A stretch of DNA of 64,000 bases, taken from positions 1,674,001 through 1,738,000 of the forward strand of contig NZ_CP064786.1 in assembly GCF_017094485.1 (NCBI RefSeq), in the 5' to 3' direction. The notes under the pieces were generated by a model, which worked only from the letters and a program-made list of their open reading frames with translations, searched no databases and was not told where the DNA came from. The position numbers were made by a program, and so were the translations under genes. The DNA is from Natranaeroarchaeum sulfidigenes (GTDB taxonomy: Archaea > Halobacteriota > Halobacteria > Halobacteriales > Natronoarchaeaceae). Positions 17,510-25,859 of the stretch are shown here, piece by piece (the stretch's first letter is position 1; every line of letters begins with the position of its first letter).

Positions 17510-18017
17510 GGAACGACCGGAGGGCGAGACGGGCGAGCGCCCGACCGGGGATCTAACCCACGTCGACGACTCCGGCGAGGCGCAGATGGTCGACGTCGGG
17601 GACAAGCCCGACAGCGATCGCCGGGCGGTCGCTACGGGCGAGATCACCCTTCAGCCCTCGACCGTCGAGGCGATCCGTGCGAACGACGTCGAGAAGGGTG
17701 ACGTGCTGGCCACCGCGCGGATCGGCGCGATTCAGGCGGTCAAACACACCTGGGAGACGATCCCGATGTGCCACCAGATCCCCGTCTCGAACGTCGACGT
17801 GGAGTTCGAGGTCGGCGACGAGTACGTGGAGCTGACGGTCGGCGTCGAGACGACCGGAAAGACCGGCTGTGAGATGGAGGCCCTCGAAGGCGTGACGACT
17901 GGACTCAACGTCGTCTGGGACATGGTGAAAGCCGCGGAAAAAGACGCCGAGGGCCAGTATCCCGACACCCGGATCGAGAACGTCCGAGTAGTACAGAAAC
18001 GCAAGGAGCGACTCTGA
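17502..18017 (+). CDS. moaC: cyclic pyranopterin monophosphate synthase MoaC
   Basis: The 171-residue protein catalyses the second part of the first step of molybdopterin synthesis. Motifs: LTHVDDSGEAQMVDVG at the N-terminus, KHTWETIPMCHQIPVSNV with the metal- and substrate-binding histidines, and the active-site stretch TGKTGCEMEALEGV followed by LNVVWDMVKAAEKD. The 15-residue acidic N-terminal extension is typical of haloarchaea. Its ATG lies inside the end of nnr (8-bp overlap), and yqeC follows after 8 bp, making a cofactor operon. Confidence 0.94.
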   Translation: MSEERPEGETGERPTGDLTHVDDSGEAQMVDVGDKPDSDRRAVATGEITLQPSTVEAIRANDVEKGDVLATARIGAIQAVKHTWETIPMCHQIPVSNVDVEFEVGDEYVELTVGVETTGKTGCEMEALEGVTTGLNVVWDMVKAAEKDAEGQYPDTRIENVRVVQKRKERL

Positions 18018-18025
18018 GGGCGAGG

Positions 18026-18772
18026 ATGGAAACGCCCGACCCACCACCGCTGGCCGACGCGCTCGACGCCCGCACCGGACTCGTCGCCGTCGTCGGTGCG
18101 GGCGGCAAGAAGACGACGCTGTACGCGCTGGCGAGCCGACTCGACCAGGCCATCGTCACCGCCACCGTGCGGATCCCCATCTTCGACCGACAGATGGCCG
18201 AAGTTATCGTCACCGAGGACCCGGTTGTGGCGGCCCGAGAGGCGAGCGCGTGGCCGCTCGGTCTCGTCCCCGAACGCGAGCGCGAGGACCGGTATCTCGG
18301 CTACACTCCAGAAACGGTCGACGCGCTCGCGGAGGCCAACATCGCCGAGTCGGTGCTCGTGAAAGCCGACGGCGCGCGGACTCGACTGCTAAAAGCACCC
18401 GACGAGCACGAGCCACAGCTTCCGAGCACCGTCGATACCGTGCTCCCGATCGCCAGCGTACAGGCGGTCGGCAAGCCGCTCACCGGGGAGTACATCCACC
18501 GGCCCGAACGCGTGGCCGCGATCACCGATCGCTCGGTCGGCGACGAGATTCGACCCCAGGACGTCGCTCGCGTCCTGACGAGCGAGGCGGGCGGGCTGAA
18601 AGACGTGCCCGAAGATGCGACCGTGGTCGCCGTCGTCAACATGGTCGACGACGCGGAGGATTACGATACCGCTCGTGAGATTGCCGAGCGCGTCGTCGCG
18701 GAGCCGCAGATCGACGCGGTGGCGCTCACTTCGCTGATCGCCGACGAGCCGGTTCGGGAGCTGTACCGCTGA
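18026..18772 (+). CDS. yqeC: YqeC-like molybdoenzyme accessory protein
   Basis: The 248-residue protein has an N-terminal P-loop-like motif VGAGGKKTTLYALA, the family motif VLVKADGARTRLLKAP, and a C-terminal region ending VVNMVDDAEDYDTAREIAE. It matches the YqeC family, which in bacteria is associated with selenium-dependent molybdenum hydroxylases. Haloarchaea are not known for selenium metabolism, so here it more likely serves a Mo-cofactor maturation or sulfuration step. It follows moaC by 8 bp and converges with mobA (3 bp between stop codons). Confidence 0.82.
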   Translation: METPDPPPLADALDARTGLVAVVGAGGKKTTLYALASRLDQAIVTATVRIPIFDRQMAEVIVTEDPVVAAREASAWPLGLVPEREREDRYLGYTPETVDALAEANIAESVLVKADGARTRLLKAPDEHEPQLPSTVDTVLPIASVQAVGKPLTGEYIHRPERVAAITDRSVGDEIRPQDVARVLTSEAGGLKDVPEDATVVAVVNMVDDAEDYDTAREIAERVVAEPQIDAVALTSLIADEPVRELYR

Positions 18773-18775
18773 CGT

Positions 18776-19390
18776 CTAGGTCTCGAAGGCCGCGGCAGCC
18801 TCGGCGAGTTCTTCGCGAGTGTTGATGTTCTCGAACGTCCGCAGGGATGCATGTTCGCGGATCGCCGCCTCTCCCACGGTAATGTACTCGATCCGGTCGA
18901 GCGCGGCGGTGACTTTCCGCTCACCAGCGTCAAGCGTCGCCTGGCAGGCGTCGGCCATCGCCGCGGCGCGGTAGACGGCCTGTGTCGTCTGGAACCAGCC
19001 GTCATCGAGCCGTGGAACGGCGGCGTCGTGGCCCACCGCGCGCTCGAACAGGTACTCGATGAGCAACGGCTGGACGAATGGCATGTCGCAGGCGACGACG
19101 AACGCGTACTCGGTATCGACGGCACGGAGTCCCGCTAGCATCCCGGCGACCGGACCCTCGTCGGGCCGTTCGTCCTCGGCATAGCGGATCGGCGTCCGGG
19201 AGCCCTCCATCGCCGATTCGATTGCCGCTCGCTGATCGGCACGGCAATTAATGACTACCGCGTCGACCGCCTCGTCGACGGACTCGGCGACCCGGCGGAT
19301 GATCGGCGTCCCCGCGAGGTCGGCGACGGCCTTGTCGCGGTTACCAAAGCGCGTTGATCGGCCACCCGCGAGGATGACGGCGGTGGACAT
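18776..19390 (-). CDS. mobA: molybdenum cofactor guanylyltransferase MobA
   Basis: This 204-residue nucleotidyltransferase begins MSTAVILAGGRSTRFGNRDKA, the GTP-binding signature of the family. It continues with DERPDEGPVAGMLAGL and the Mg-binding aspartate segment VVACDMPFVQP. MobA adds GMP to molybdopterin to make the bis-MGD form required by formate-dehydrogenase-type enzymes, one of which is encoded just downstream at 20152-22284. The ATG at 19390 is immediately before the family motif. Confidence 0.92.
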   Translation of the reverse strand: MSTAVILAGGRSTRFGNRDKAVADLAGTPIIRRVAESVDEAVDAVVINCRADQRAAIESAMEGSRTPIRYAEDERPDEGPVAGMLAGLRAVDTEYAFVVACDMPFVQPLLIEYLFERAVGHDAAVPRLDDGWFQTTQAVYRAAAMADACQATLDAGERKVTAALDRIEYITVGEAAIREHASLRTFENINTREELAEAAAAFET

Positions 19391-19437
19391 GCTCGTACTT
19401 CGAGGGGGCGGATCAAAGTCCCTGTGGGTGCCGGTGT

Positions 19438-19995
19438 TCACTCCTGTGATAGCTGCCGGAGCGCACGATACAGCGTCGGGAGGTCACAGTCCAGGCGTTC
19501 GGCGATGGAACGACAGGTATTGAGATACCGTTCGTACTCCGCCCGTGTCGGTGGATTCGGGTACGGATCGTGCAACTCCCCGGCATCGGACAGCGCGTTC
19601 CACTCCCGCTCGCCGACGACGAGGTAGCGTTCGGGATCAATAAAAAAGAGAAACGCCGACGCCACGGGGACGTCGATGCCGTCGAGTTGGGTGAGTCTAT
19701 CCAGCGCGTCGTCGAGCGAATCCGCAGTCGCGGCGTCGACGATAGCGCGCTTGATCTCACGACGGTCGTTCCCCTCGAAGGCGTCCTCGCGCTCGCGACG
19801 CTCGCGGTTCGAGAGTGCGCCCATCTCCCGGCGGTAGTACCACTCGACGACCCAGCTGGCGTCCCGGCGACCGAACTCGCCCGACTCGAACGCGGCGGGA
19901 AGCGTCTCGATGGACTCCTGTTCGACGGTGTGAAACGGTGCCTCCCGTTCGTACTCCGCCGCAAGCCGTTCCACCAGCGCGGGGGTTAGCTCCAT
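19438..19995 (-). CDS. conserved protein of unknown function with helix-hairpin-helix glycosylase-like segment
   Basis: This 185-residue mainly helical protein contains LTQLDGIDVPVASAFLFFIDPERYLVVGEREWNAL in its middle, of which the core (GIDVPVASAFLFF) resembles the helix-hairpin-helix and adjacent helix of HhH-GPD DNA glycosylases and related folds. I see no convincing catalytic Lys/Asp pair, so repair activity is not claimed. It precedes the divergent formate dehydrogenase gene by about 155 bp. It is a real gene judged by codon composition and length. Confidence 0.75.
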   Translation of the reverse strand: MELTPALVERLAAEYEREAPFHTVEQESIETLPAAFESGEFGRRDASWVVEWYYRREMGALSNRERREREDAFEGNDRREIKRAIVDAATADSLDDALDRLTQLDGIDVPVASAFLFFIDPERYLVVGEREWNALSDAGELHDPYPNPPTRAEYERYLNTCRSIAERLDCDLPTLYRALRQLSQE

Positions 19996-20136
19996 TGTGT
20001 GTGATATCGTACGCCTCCGTTGTGAGCGTTAGCCCCGACTTGAGTAATTCCCTCCGATCGGTGAACCGTTCGGATCGCGTGGATTACATTGATACCGGTT
20101 CCGAACGTCATTTCCTAGCACGGTCCACACCGTGTG

Positions 20137-20141
20137 GGAGG
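20137..20141 (+). promoter_or_regulatory. Shine-Dalgarno GGAGG for the formate dehydrogenase gene
   Basis: GGAGG ends 10 bases before the ATG at 20152. It decides that ATG over the GTG at 20134, which would overlap the site. A clear ribosome-binding site implies a leadered transcript, unlike many genes in this window. Confidence 0.6.
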
Positions 20142-20151
20142 GATTCCGATC

Positions 20152-22284
20152 ATGGCAAGTGAGCAATCAGAACCAGTCAAGACGATCTGTCCGTACTGCG
20201 GCGTCGGCTGCGGGATCAAAGTACAGCAAGGCGAGGAACCGGGGGATGTCCGCTTCATGCCGTGGGGCAAGGCCCCGGTCAACGAGGGGCGCATCTGCAT
20301 CAAGGGCGGCGCGGCGACCGAGGTCGTCGACCACGAGGACCGCCTCACGGAGCCGCTGATCCGAGAGGGAGACGAGTTCCGGGAGGCGTCATGGGAGGAG
20401 GCGTACGACCGGATCACCGAAGAGATGGAGCGCATCAGCGAGACGTACCAGCCCGACGCAATGGGCTTTTTTGGCTCCTCAAAGGTGATGAACGAGGAGA
20501 ACTATCTGCTCCAGAAACTTGCCCGGCGCTACGGCACCAACAATATCGATAACTGCACGCGGATGTGTCACGCATCGACGGTCTGGGCGCTCCGGACGAG
20601 TCTGGGCGCGGGTGCGATGACAAACAGCATGCGCGACCTGCGCGAGGAGGCCGATCTATTGTGGATCCAGGGTGCAAACCCCGGCGAGCAGCATCCGATC
20701 GCCAACAGCCAGTACTTCCGCCAGGCCGTGCTGGAGGGCGCAACCGTCATTCAGGTGGACCCACACGCCAACAAGACGACCAGATCCTTCGAGATCGAGG
20801 ACACCGACCGTCATCAGCATCTCCAGTTAAATCCGGGAACGGACATTCCGCTCCTGAACATCGTCCTCAAGACGATCCTCGAAAAGCACGAGGAGAATCC
20901 CGACGATGGCTGGATCGACGAGGAGTTCATCGCCGAACGCACCGAGGGGTTCGACGATCTGAAAGAGACGCTCGCGGAGTTCGACAAAGAGGAAGCCGCC
21001 GAACAGTGTGGAATCCCACTGGAAGAGATCGAACGCGCCGCCGAAAAGTACGCGAAGGCGGACAACGCCGCCATCTTCACCGGGATGGGGATGAGCCAGC
21101 ACGCCTGTGGCGTCGACAACGTACAAAACGAGATCAACCTCGCGCTGATCACGGGGAACCTCGGGCGACCGGGAACCGGCGTGAACCCCCTGCGCGGCCA
21201 GAACAACGTGCAAGGGACCTGTGATGTCGGCGCGATGCCGAACGTGCTTCCCGGCTATCAGCTCGTCGACGACGACGAGGCCCGCGAAAGCGTCGAGGAC
21301 GTCTGGGGCTTCGAGATTCCCGACGAGCCCGGACTCACGAACGTCGAAATCTCGAATGCGGCGGGGAGCTCCATCCACGGCCTCTACATCATGGGGGAGA
21401 ACCCGGTAATGTCCGAGCCGGACGCCAACGAGGTCAGAGAACGCTTCGAGGAGCTGGAGTTCATGGTCGTCCAGGATATCTTCATGACCGAAACGGCGGA
21501 GTTCGCCGACGTGATCCTTCCGGCGACGACCTGGGCCGAACGCGGCGGGACGGTCACGAACACCGACCGGCGCGTCCAGCGAATGCGTGGCGTCGACAAA
21601 GTACATGAGAACACGAAACACGATCTGGAGATCCTGATGGAGATCGGGAGTCGACTGTTCGGCGAGGAAGCGTTCCGCTTCGAGGACGTCGAGGCGGTGT
21701 TCGAGGAGCTCCGGCAGGTCTGTCCGAGCTACTACGGCATGACCTACGAGTTGCTCGGCGAAGAGGGCCTGCACTGGCCATGCTACGAGATCGGCGACGA
21801 GGGCGATCCGTTCCTCTACGAGGACTCGTTCGACACCGAGAACGGCCTCGGGCAGATCGAGGGCGTCGTCCACCAGCCGCCAAAGGAGGTACCCGACGAC
21901 GAGTACCCACTGACGCTGACGACGGCGCGGCTCGAAGAGCACTACAACACGGGGACGATGAGCCGACGGTCGCCCACGCTCATGCGTCAGCACCCCGAGA
22001 ACTTCGTCGACGTTCACCCCAACGACGCCGAGCGCTACGATATCGAGGACGGCGAGTACGTCACGCTGAAATCCCGGCGTGGCGAGATCACGCTCAAAGC
22101 ACAGGTCACCACGGACATCAAGGAGGGGTCGGTATGGACGACGCCACACTTCGCCGAAGCCTCCGCGAACGTCCTGACGAACGACGTCCTCGACGAGCGC
22201 GCGAAGATCCCCGAGTACAAGGCGGCCGCCGCCGAGATCGACGTCGGGATCGAGCCCGCGGAAGGAGCGCCAGCGGACGACTGA
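20152..22284 (+). CDS. formate dehydrogenase alpha subunit type molybdopterin oxidoreductase
   Basis: The 710-residue protein belongs to the FdhF/FdhA-type Mo/W-bis-MGD family. The N-terminal [4Fe-4S] motif is intact (C13, C16, C20, C49). The metal ligand is probably C139 in NCTRMCHAST, a cysteine form rather than selenocysteine. The substrate-site sequence RMCHAS matches FdhF-like enzymes, and the C-terminal molydop-binding domain (LTLTTARLEEHYNTGTMSRRS) is complete. No FdhB-like Fe-S subunit and no FdhD is in the window; instead an AOR-like protein follows after one base. Mo-cofactor genes moaC, yqeC and mobA lie just upstream. Formate oxidation is the likely reaction, but another small-molecule dehydrogenase activity cannot be excluded. 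Confidence 0.88.
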   Translation: MASEQSEPVKTICPYCGVGCGIKVQQGEEPGDVRFMPWGKAPVNEGRICIKGGAATEVVDHEDRLTEPLIREGDEFREASWEEAYDRITEEMERISETYQPDAMGFFGSSKVMNEENYLLQKLARRYGTNNIDNCTRMCHASTVWALRTSLGAGAMTNSMRDLREEADLLWIQGANPGEQHPIANSQYFRQAVLEGATVIQVDPHANKTTRSFEIEDTDRHQHLQLNPGTDIPLLNIVLKTILEKHEENPDDGWIDEEFIAERTEGFDDLKETLAEFDKEEAAEQCGIPLEEIERAAEKYAKADNAAIFTGMGMSQHACGVDNVQNEINLALITGNLGRPGTGVNPLRGQNNVQGTCDVGAMPNVLPGYQLVDDDEARESVEDVWGFEIPDEPGLTNVEISNAAGSSIHGLYIMGENPVMSEPDANEVRERFEELEFMVVQDIFMTETAEFADVILPATTWAERGGTVTNTDRRVQRMRGVDKVHENTKHDLEILMEIGSRLFGEEAFRFEDVEAVFEELRQVCPSYYGMTYELLGEEGLHWPCYEIGDEGDPFLYEDSFDTENGLGQIEGVVHQPPKEVPDDEYPLTLTTARLEEHYNTGTMSRRSPTLMRQHPENFVDVHPNDAERYDIEDGEYVTLKSRRGEITLKAQVTTDIKEGSVWTTPHFAEASANVLTNDVLDERAKIPEYKAAAAEIDVGIEPAEGAPADD

Positions 22285-22285
22285 C

Positions 22286-24028
22286 GTGATAGTGAGCGCT
22301 CCCGACCGGCTCCTCCGGGTGGACCTCACGACCCGGACCACGACAAGCGAGCGTGTCCCCGAGCCCTGGCTTCGCAAGTACATCGGCGGAAAAGGTCTCG
22401 GGGCGCGCTATCTCTACGAAGAGCTGGAGCCGGGAACCGACCCGCTTGGTCCCGAGAACGCGCTCCTGTTTATGCTTGGTCCGCTTACCGGGCTCGTACC
22501 GGGCGATGCGCGGTACGCCGCAGTGACGAAGTCGCCACTGACCGGTACCTTTCTGGACTCGTACGCCGGCGGCGAGTTTCCGGCGGTGCTGGCTGGCGCG
22601 CTTGACGAGCATATTGGGCTTCTGATCGAGGGGGCGGCGAGCGAGCCGGTCAGGATCGACGTCGAAGCCGGAAAGGCATCGGTCGCCTCGACCGACAACT
22701 GGGGTACAGATACAGTCGAAACCGCCAAGGGCTACGACGGATCGGTCGCCTGTATCGGCCCGGCAGGGGAGAACCGTGTGGCCTACGCCACGATCGCCTC
22801 GGACGCCGGGGAGCATCACGCCGGACGGGGCGGTGCAGGCGCGGTAATGGGTGCAAAGCGCCTGAAGGCTGTCGTCGCGCGCGGTGATCCGCCGAGCGGA
22901 CTAGAGACTCTTCGGGAGCGCTACGAGCGCCGCTTCGAGACGGACTCGGCAACGAGCTGGCACCGGACGAGCGGCACTGTCGAAACTATCGAGTTCGCCG
23001 ACGCGGTCGGTGCGCTCGCCGGGGAGGGGTGGCAAACACGCGGCGTCGAAGACGCCGGTGCGCTGGGAATCGAGGCGATCCGCGAGCGCGCAACAGACCG
23101 CGAACGCCCGAACGAGGCTTCGCCCGGCGACTTCCGCGTCGAGACGGAGTCCGGCGAGCACGTTCCCCGTGGCGGGACCGCGATATCACTCGGCGCGGGC
23201 CTCGGTATCGACGAGTTCGACGCCGTCGTCGAACTGGGCGCGCGCTGTGACGAACTCGGTCTCGACCTCATCGACGCCGGAAGCGCCGTGGCGTGGACGA
23301 TCCACGCGAGCGAGCGCGGCATCGTCGACCGGAAGATCGAGTTCGGCGATCCCGACGGAGCACGCGAACTGCTTGAAGAGATCGTACTGCGTGAAACTCC
23401 GCTCGGTGATGCGCTGGCGGACGGCGTCGACGCCGCAGCGGAGGGGTTCGGGGGAGACGAACTGGTTCCCACAGTCAAGGCGATGGCACTGCCCGGGTAC
23501 GACCCTCGCGGCGCACCGAGCATGGCGCTCGCGTATGCGACCAGCGATCGGGGAGCGTGCCACCGCCGGGCGCTCCCGATCGAACGAGAGGTATTCGCGG
23601 CTGACTGGACGCCCGAACGCGTCGCAAGGGAGGTCGCTGTGGAGCAGGACCGGCGATCGGTGCTCTGGAGTCTCGTCATCGACGAGTTCGTTGCCCCGGT
23701 CTTTGACGATCTCGGCGCGGAATGGCTTGAGGCTGTCGGCGTAGCGCCCGATACCGACCTGCGAACCGTCGGCGAGCGTATCTGGACACTTACCCGACTG
23801 TTCAACGTCCGCGAAGGCTTCGGCCGGACCGACGACGTGCTTCCACAACCGCTCGCCGGGCAGGAGGGAGTCGACCGAGACTCGTTCGAGGCGATGCTGG
23901 ATCACTACTACGAGTACCGCGGCTGGGGGGCCAGTGGTCAACCGACGCCAGCGTTGGTGGATCGGCTGGAGATGTCAGATATCGACCAGACCGATCGCCT
24001 ATCGGACTCGCTCGACACCGATGAGTAG
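22286..24028 (+). CDS. aldehyde:ferredoxin oxidoreductase family protein lacking the Fe-S ligands
   Basis: This 580-residue AOR-fold protein keeps the pterin-binding parts: IGGKGLGARYLYEEL at the N-terminus, HAGRGGAGAVMGAKRLKAV at about 179-195, YDPRGAPSMALAYATSDRGACH at about 405-426. Aligning from memory with Pyrococcus furiosus AOR, the four [4Fe-4S] cysteines are replaced: N276, S279 and F283 occupy the C-x2-C-x3-C positions, and S462 the fourth. The catalytic glutamate (E313 there) is G297 here, while the catalytic-region histidine (H426) remains. It therefore may bind pterin but cannot carry the usual cluster. It starts with GTG one base after the formate dehydrogenase gene, so the two are co-translated and may form a complex. 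Confidence 0.85.
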   Translation: MIVSAPDRLLRVDLTTRTTTSERVPEPWLRKYIGGKGLGARYLYEELEPGTDPLGPENALLFMLGPLTGLVPGDARYAAVTKSPLTGTFLDSYAGGEFPAVLAGALDEHIGLLIEGAASEPVRIDVEAGKASVASTDNWGTDTVETAKGYDGSVACIGPAGENRVAYATIASDAGEHHAGRGGAGAVMGAKRLKAVVARGDPPSGLETLRERYERRFETDSATSWHRTSGTVETIEFADAVGALAGEGWQTRGVEDAGALGIEAIRERATDRERPNEASPGDFRVETESGEHVPRGGTAISLGAGLGIDEFDAVVELGARCDELGLDLIDAGSAVAWTIHASERGIVDRKIEFGDPDGARELLEEIVLRETPLGDALADGVDAAAEGFGGDELVPTVKAMALPGYDPRGAPSMALAYATSDRGACHRRALPIEREVFAADWTPERVAREVAVEQDRRSVLWSLVIDEFVAPVFDDLGAEWLEAVGVAPDTDLRTVGERIWTLTRLFNVREGFGRTDDVLPQPLAGQEGVDRDSFEAMLDHYYEYRGWGASGQPTPALVDRLEMSDIDQTDRLSDSLDTDE

Positions 24029-24157
24029 CAAATTTACCATCGGTATATTATTAAATATTTGTGGTTATTAATAAATGATGAATGGTACTCTCAGGTTTCC
24101 GTAATTAAGTATAATAGTCGATCTGTGGAAATATCGACTGCGGGGGGGAGTTACCAT

Positions 24158-25333
24158 ATGTCAATGAACGCAGTCGTATACCAGGGGGAGTACGACGTCA
24201 CGATCGAAGAGGTAGAGGAACCGGAAATTCAACACCCAAACGACGTGGTGATCGACATCACGACTTCGGCCATCTGTGGGTCCGACCTGCACATGTACGA
24301 GGGCCGGACTGCAGCCGAGCCGGGCATCGTCTTCGGACACGAGAACATGGGGGTCGTGACCGAAGTCGGCGAAGCAGTCAGTACACTGGAAGAGGGCGAC
24401 CGTATCGTCCTCCCGTTCAACGTCGCGTGTGGGTTCTGTCAGAACTGCGAGGATGGCTTCACCGGCTTCTGTACGAACGTCAATCCCGGCTTTGCCGGCG
24501 GAGCGTACGGCTACGTCGCGATGGGGCCGTACAAAGGAGGACAGGCAGAAAAGCTCCGCGTCCCGTATGCGGACTTCAATGCGCTGAAACTGCCGGAGGG
24601 GCGCACCCACGAGGACTCGTTTGCGCTGCTCGCGGATATCTTCCCGACCGGCTGGCATGGAACCGAACTGGCGAACCTCCAGCCCGGCGAGTCCGTCGCG
24701 ATCTTCGGTGCCGGTCCGGTCGGACTGATGGCCGCCTACAGCGCCAGTATCAAAGGCGCCTCGGAGATCTACGTCGTCGATCAGGTCCCGAGTCGCCTCG
24801 AACTCGCCGAGAAACACTGTGACGCGAGGGGCATCGACTTCACCGAGGGCGATCCAGTCGAACAGATCATCGACGCCCACGGTGGCGAGGTCGACAAGGG
24901 CGTCGACGCGGTCGGCTATCAGGCAACCGATCCCAAAGACGTCGATACGGATACTGAAGACTACGCCTACGACCCGGCCAAGGAGAACCCGGCTGTCGTG
25001 CTCAACCAGCTGATCCAGGTAGTCCGCCCGACCGGACAGCTCGGCATTCCGGGACTGTACGTGCCAGAGGACCCCGGTGCTCCCGACGATATGGCTGCGC
25101 AGGGACGCCTCGGTATCGACTTCGGCAAGCTCTTCGAGAAGGGTCTCAAACTCGGTACCGGTCAGTGTAACGTCAAGCAGTACAACCGGCAGCTACGCGA
25201 TCTGATTATCGAGGGACGCGCCGATCCGTCCTGGGTAGTCTCTCACAGAGTCGATCTAGAAGAAGCTCCCGAGATGTACGAACGGTTCGACGCGCGTGAA
25301 GAGGGCGTCATCAAGGTCCTGCTCGAACCGTAG
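24158..25333 (+). CDS. zinc-dependent alcohol dehydrogenase, glutathione-independent formaldehyde dehydrogenase type
   Basis: This 391-residue MDR protein has the catalytic zinc ligands C40 and H61-E62 and the structural zinc cysteines C91, C94, C97 and C105. The NAD-binding motif is FGAGPVGLMAAYSA. The long insert around VGYQATDPKDVDTDTEDYAYDPAKENP is characteristic of the Pseudomonas-type glutathione-independent formaldehyde dehydrogenase, which oxidises formaldehyde to formate and can dismutate aldehydes. Its placement after a formate dehydrogenase suggests a formaldehyde to formate to CO2 route. A run of GGGGGGAG at 24143-24150 is the ribosome-binding site. The 130-bp gap before it is AT-rich (TATATTATTAAATATT at 24043-24058), a good promoter candidate. 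Confidence 0.88.
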   Translation: MSMNAVVYQGEYDVTIEEVEEPEIQHPNDVVIDITTSAICGSDLHMYEGRTAAEPGIVFGHENMGVVTEVGEAVSTLEEGDRIVLPFNVACGFCQNCEDGFTGFCTNVNPGFAGGAYGYVAMGPYKGGQAEKLRVPYADFNALKLPEGRTHEDSFALLADIFPTGWHGTELANLQPGESVAIFGAGPVGLMAAYSASIKGASEIYVVDQVPSRLELAEKHCDARGIDFTEGDPVEQIIDAHGGEVDKGVDAVGYQATDPKDVDTDTEDYAYDPAKENPAVVLNQLIQVVRPTGQLGIPGLYVPEDPGAPDDMAAQGRLGIDFGKLFEKGLKLGTGQCNVKQYNRQLRDLIIEGRADPSWVVSHRVDLEEAPEMYERFDAREEGVIKVLLEP

Positions 25334-25353
25334 GGCGACCCCGGTATCGTTTT

Positions 25354-25512
25354 TTATGCCTGCAACCAAGCGTCGGGATGGTGTTCTCGCAGATGAGAGT
25401 GATATGCGCTGATCGCCTCGGGGAAGGATTCGGCGAAGATTGCCCATTCACATTCGCTACAGCCGTGTTCAACCCACTGTTCGTCCTGTTCGATGTACGT
25501 TGCCGAGTTCAT
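25354..25512 (-). CDS. 52-residue zinc-finger-like small protein
   Basis: This short gene begins MNSATYIEQDEQWVEHGCSE and ends HHPDAWLQA. It has C18-x2-C21 followed by histidines at 38, 40, 44 and 45, and the pattern SFPEAISAYHSHLREHHPDA, typical of the tiny zinc-binding proteins of haloarchaea. Its composition is acidic and its cysteines and histidines are clustered, unlike an accidental frame. It converges with the formaldehyde dehydrogenase gene (20 bp between stop codons). Small zinc-finger proteins of this size often act as regulators, but no function is assigned. Confidence 0.72.
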   Translation of the reverse strand: MNSATYIEQDEQWVEHGCSECEWAIFAESFPEAISAYHSHLREHHPDAWLQA

Positions 25513-25688
25513 CCCTGTGCTATCCGACTGCTAAAGTCGTTGCTGTTCCTCGCCAGTACAGGGATAAGTACTTGTTGGCCCGTCTCGTCACCCGGGGGAC
25601 ACGAACGATAGAGCAGGAACCGGGCAAGACCAGCCACAGGTCACCGATCGGGACAAACCCTATCTACGCGCCCGTCGAACGCACGCGT

Positions 25689-25841
25689 ATGTGCCAGTAC
25701 TGCAGCGCCGCTTTCCACGAGGGGTGGTCGCAGTTACTCGAATACGACGAGGTCTACCAGTCGGCCATCGCAGGTGAAACGCAGTCGACACACGGTTTTC
25801 ACGAGGGCTGGGACGAGCTTCGGGAGGCGTTCGAAGGGTGA
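25689..25841 (+). CDS. 50-residue small protein with CxxC and repeated FHEGW
   Basis: This frame begins MCQYCSAAFHEGWSQLLEYD and ends GFHEGWDELREAFEG. It has an N-terminal CxxC pair and two copies of FHEGW 27 residues apart, suggesting a duplicated structural unit. A TATA-like CCTATCTA about 26-34 bp upstream supports expression. It stops 19 bp before the convergent CobW-type gene. I know no family for it. A chance frame cannot be ruled out. Confidence 0.5.
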   Translation: MCQYCSAAFHEGWSQLLEYDEVYQSAIAGETQSTHGFHEGWDELREAFEG

Positions 25842-25859
25842 GCTGGGATTCACCCTCGA

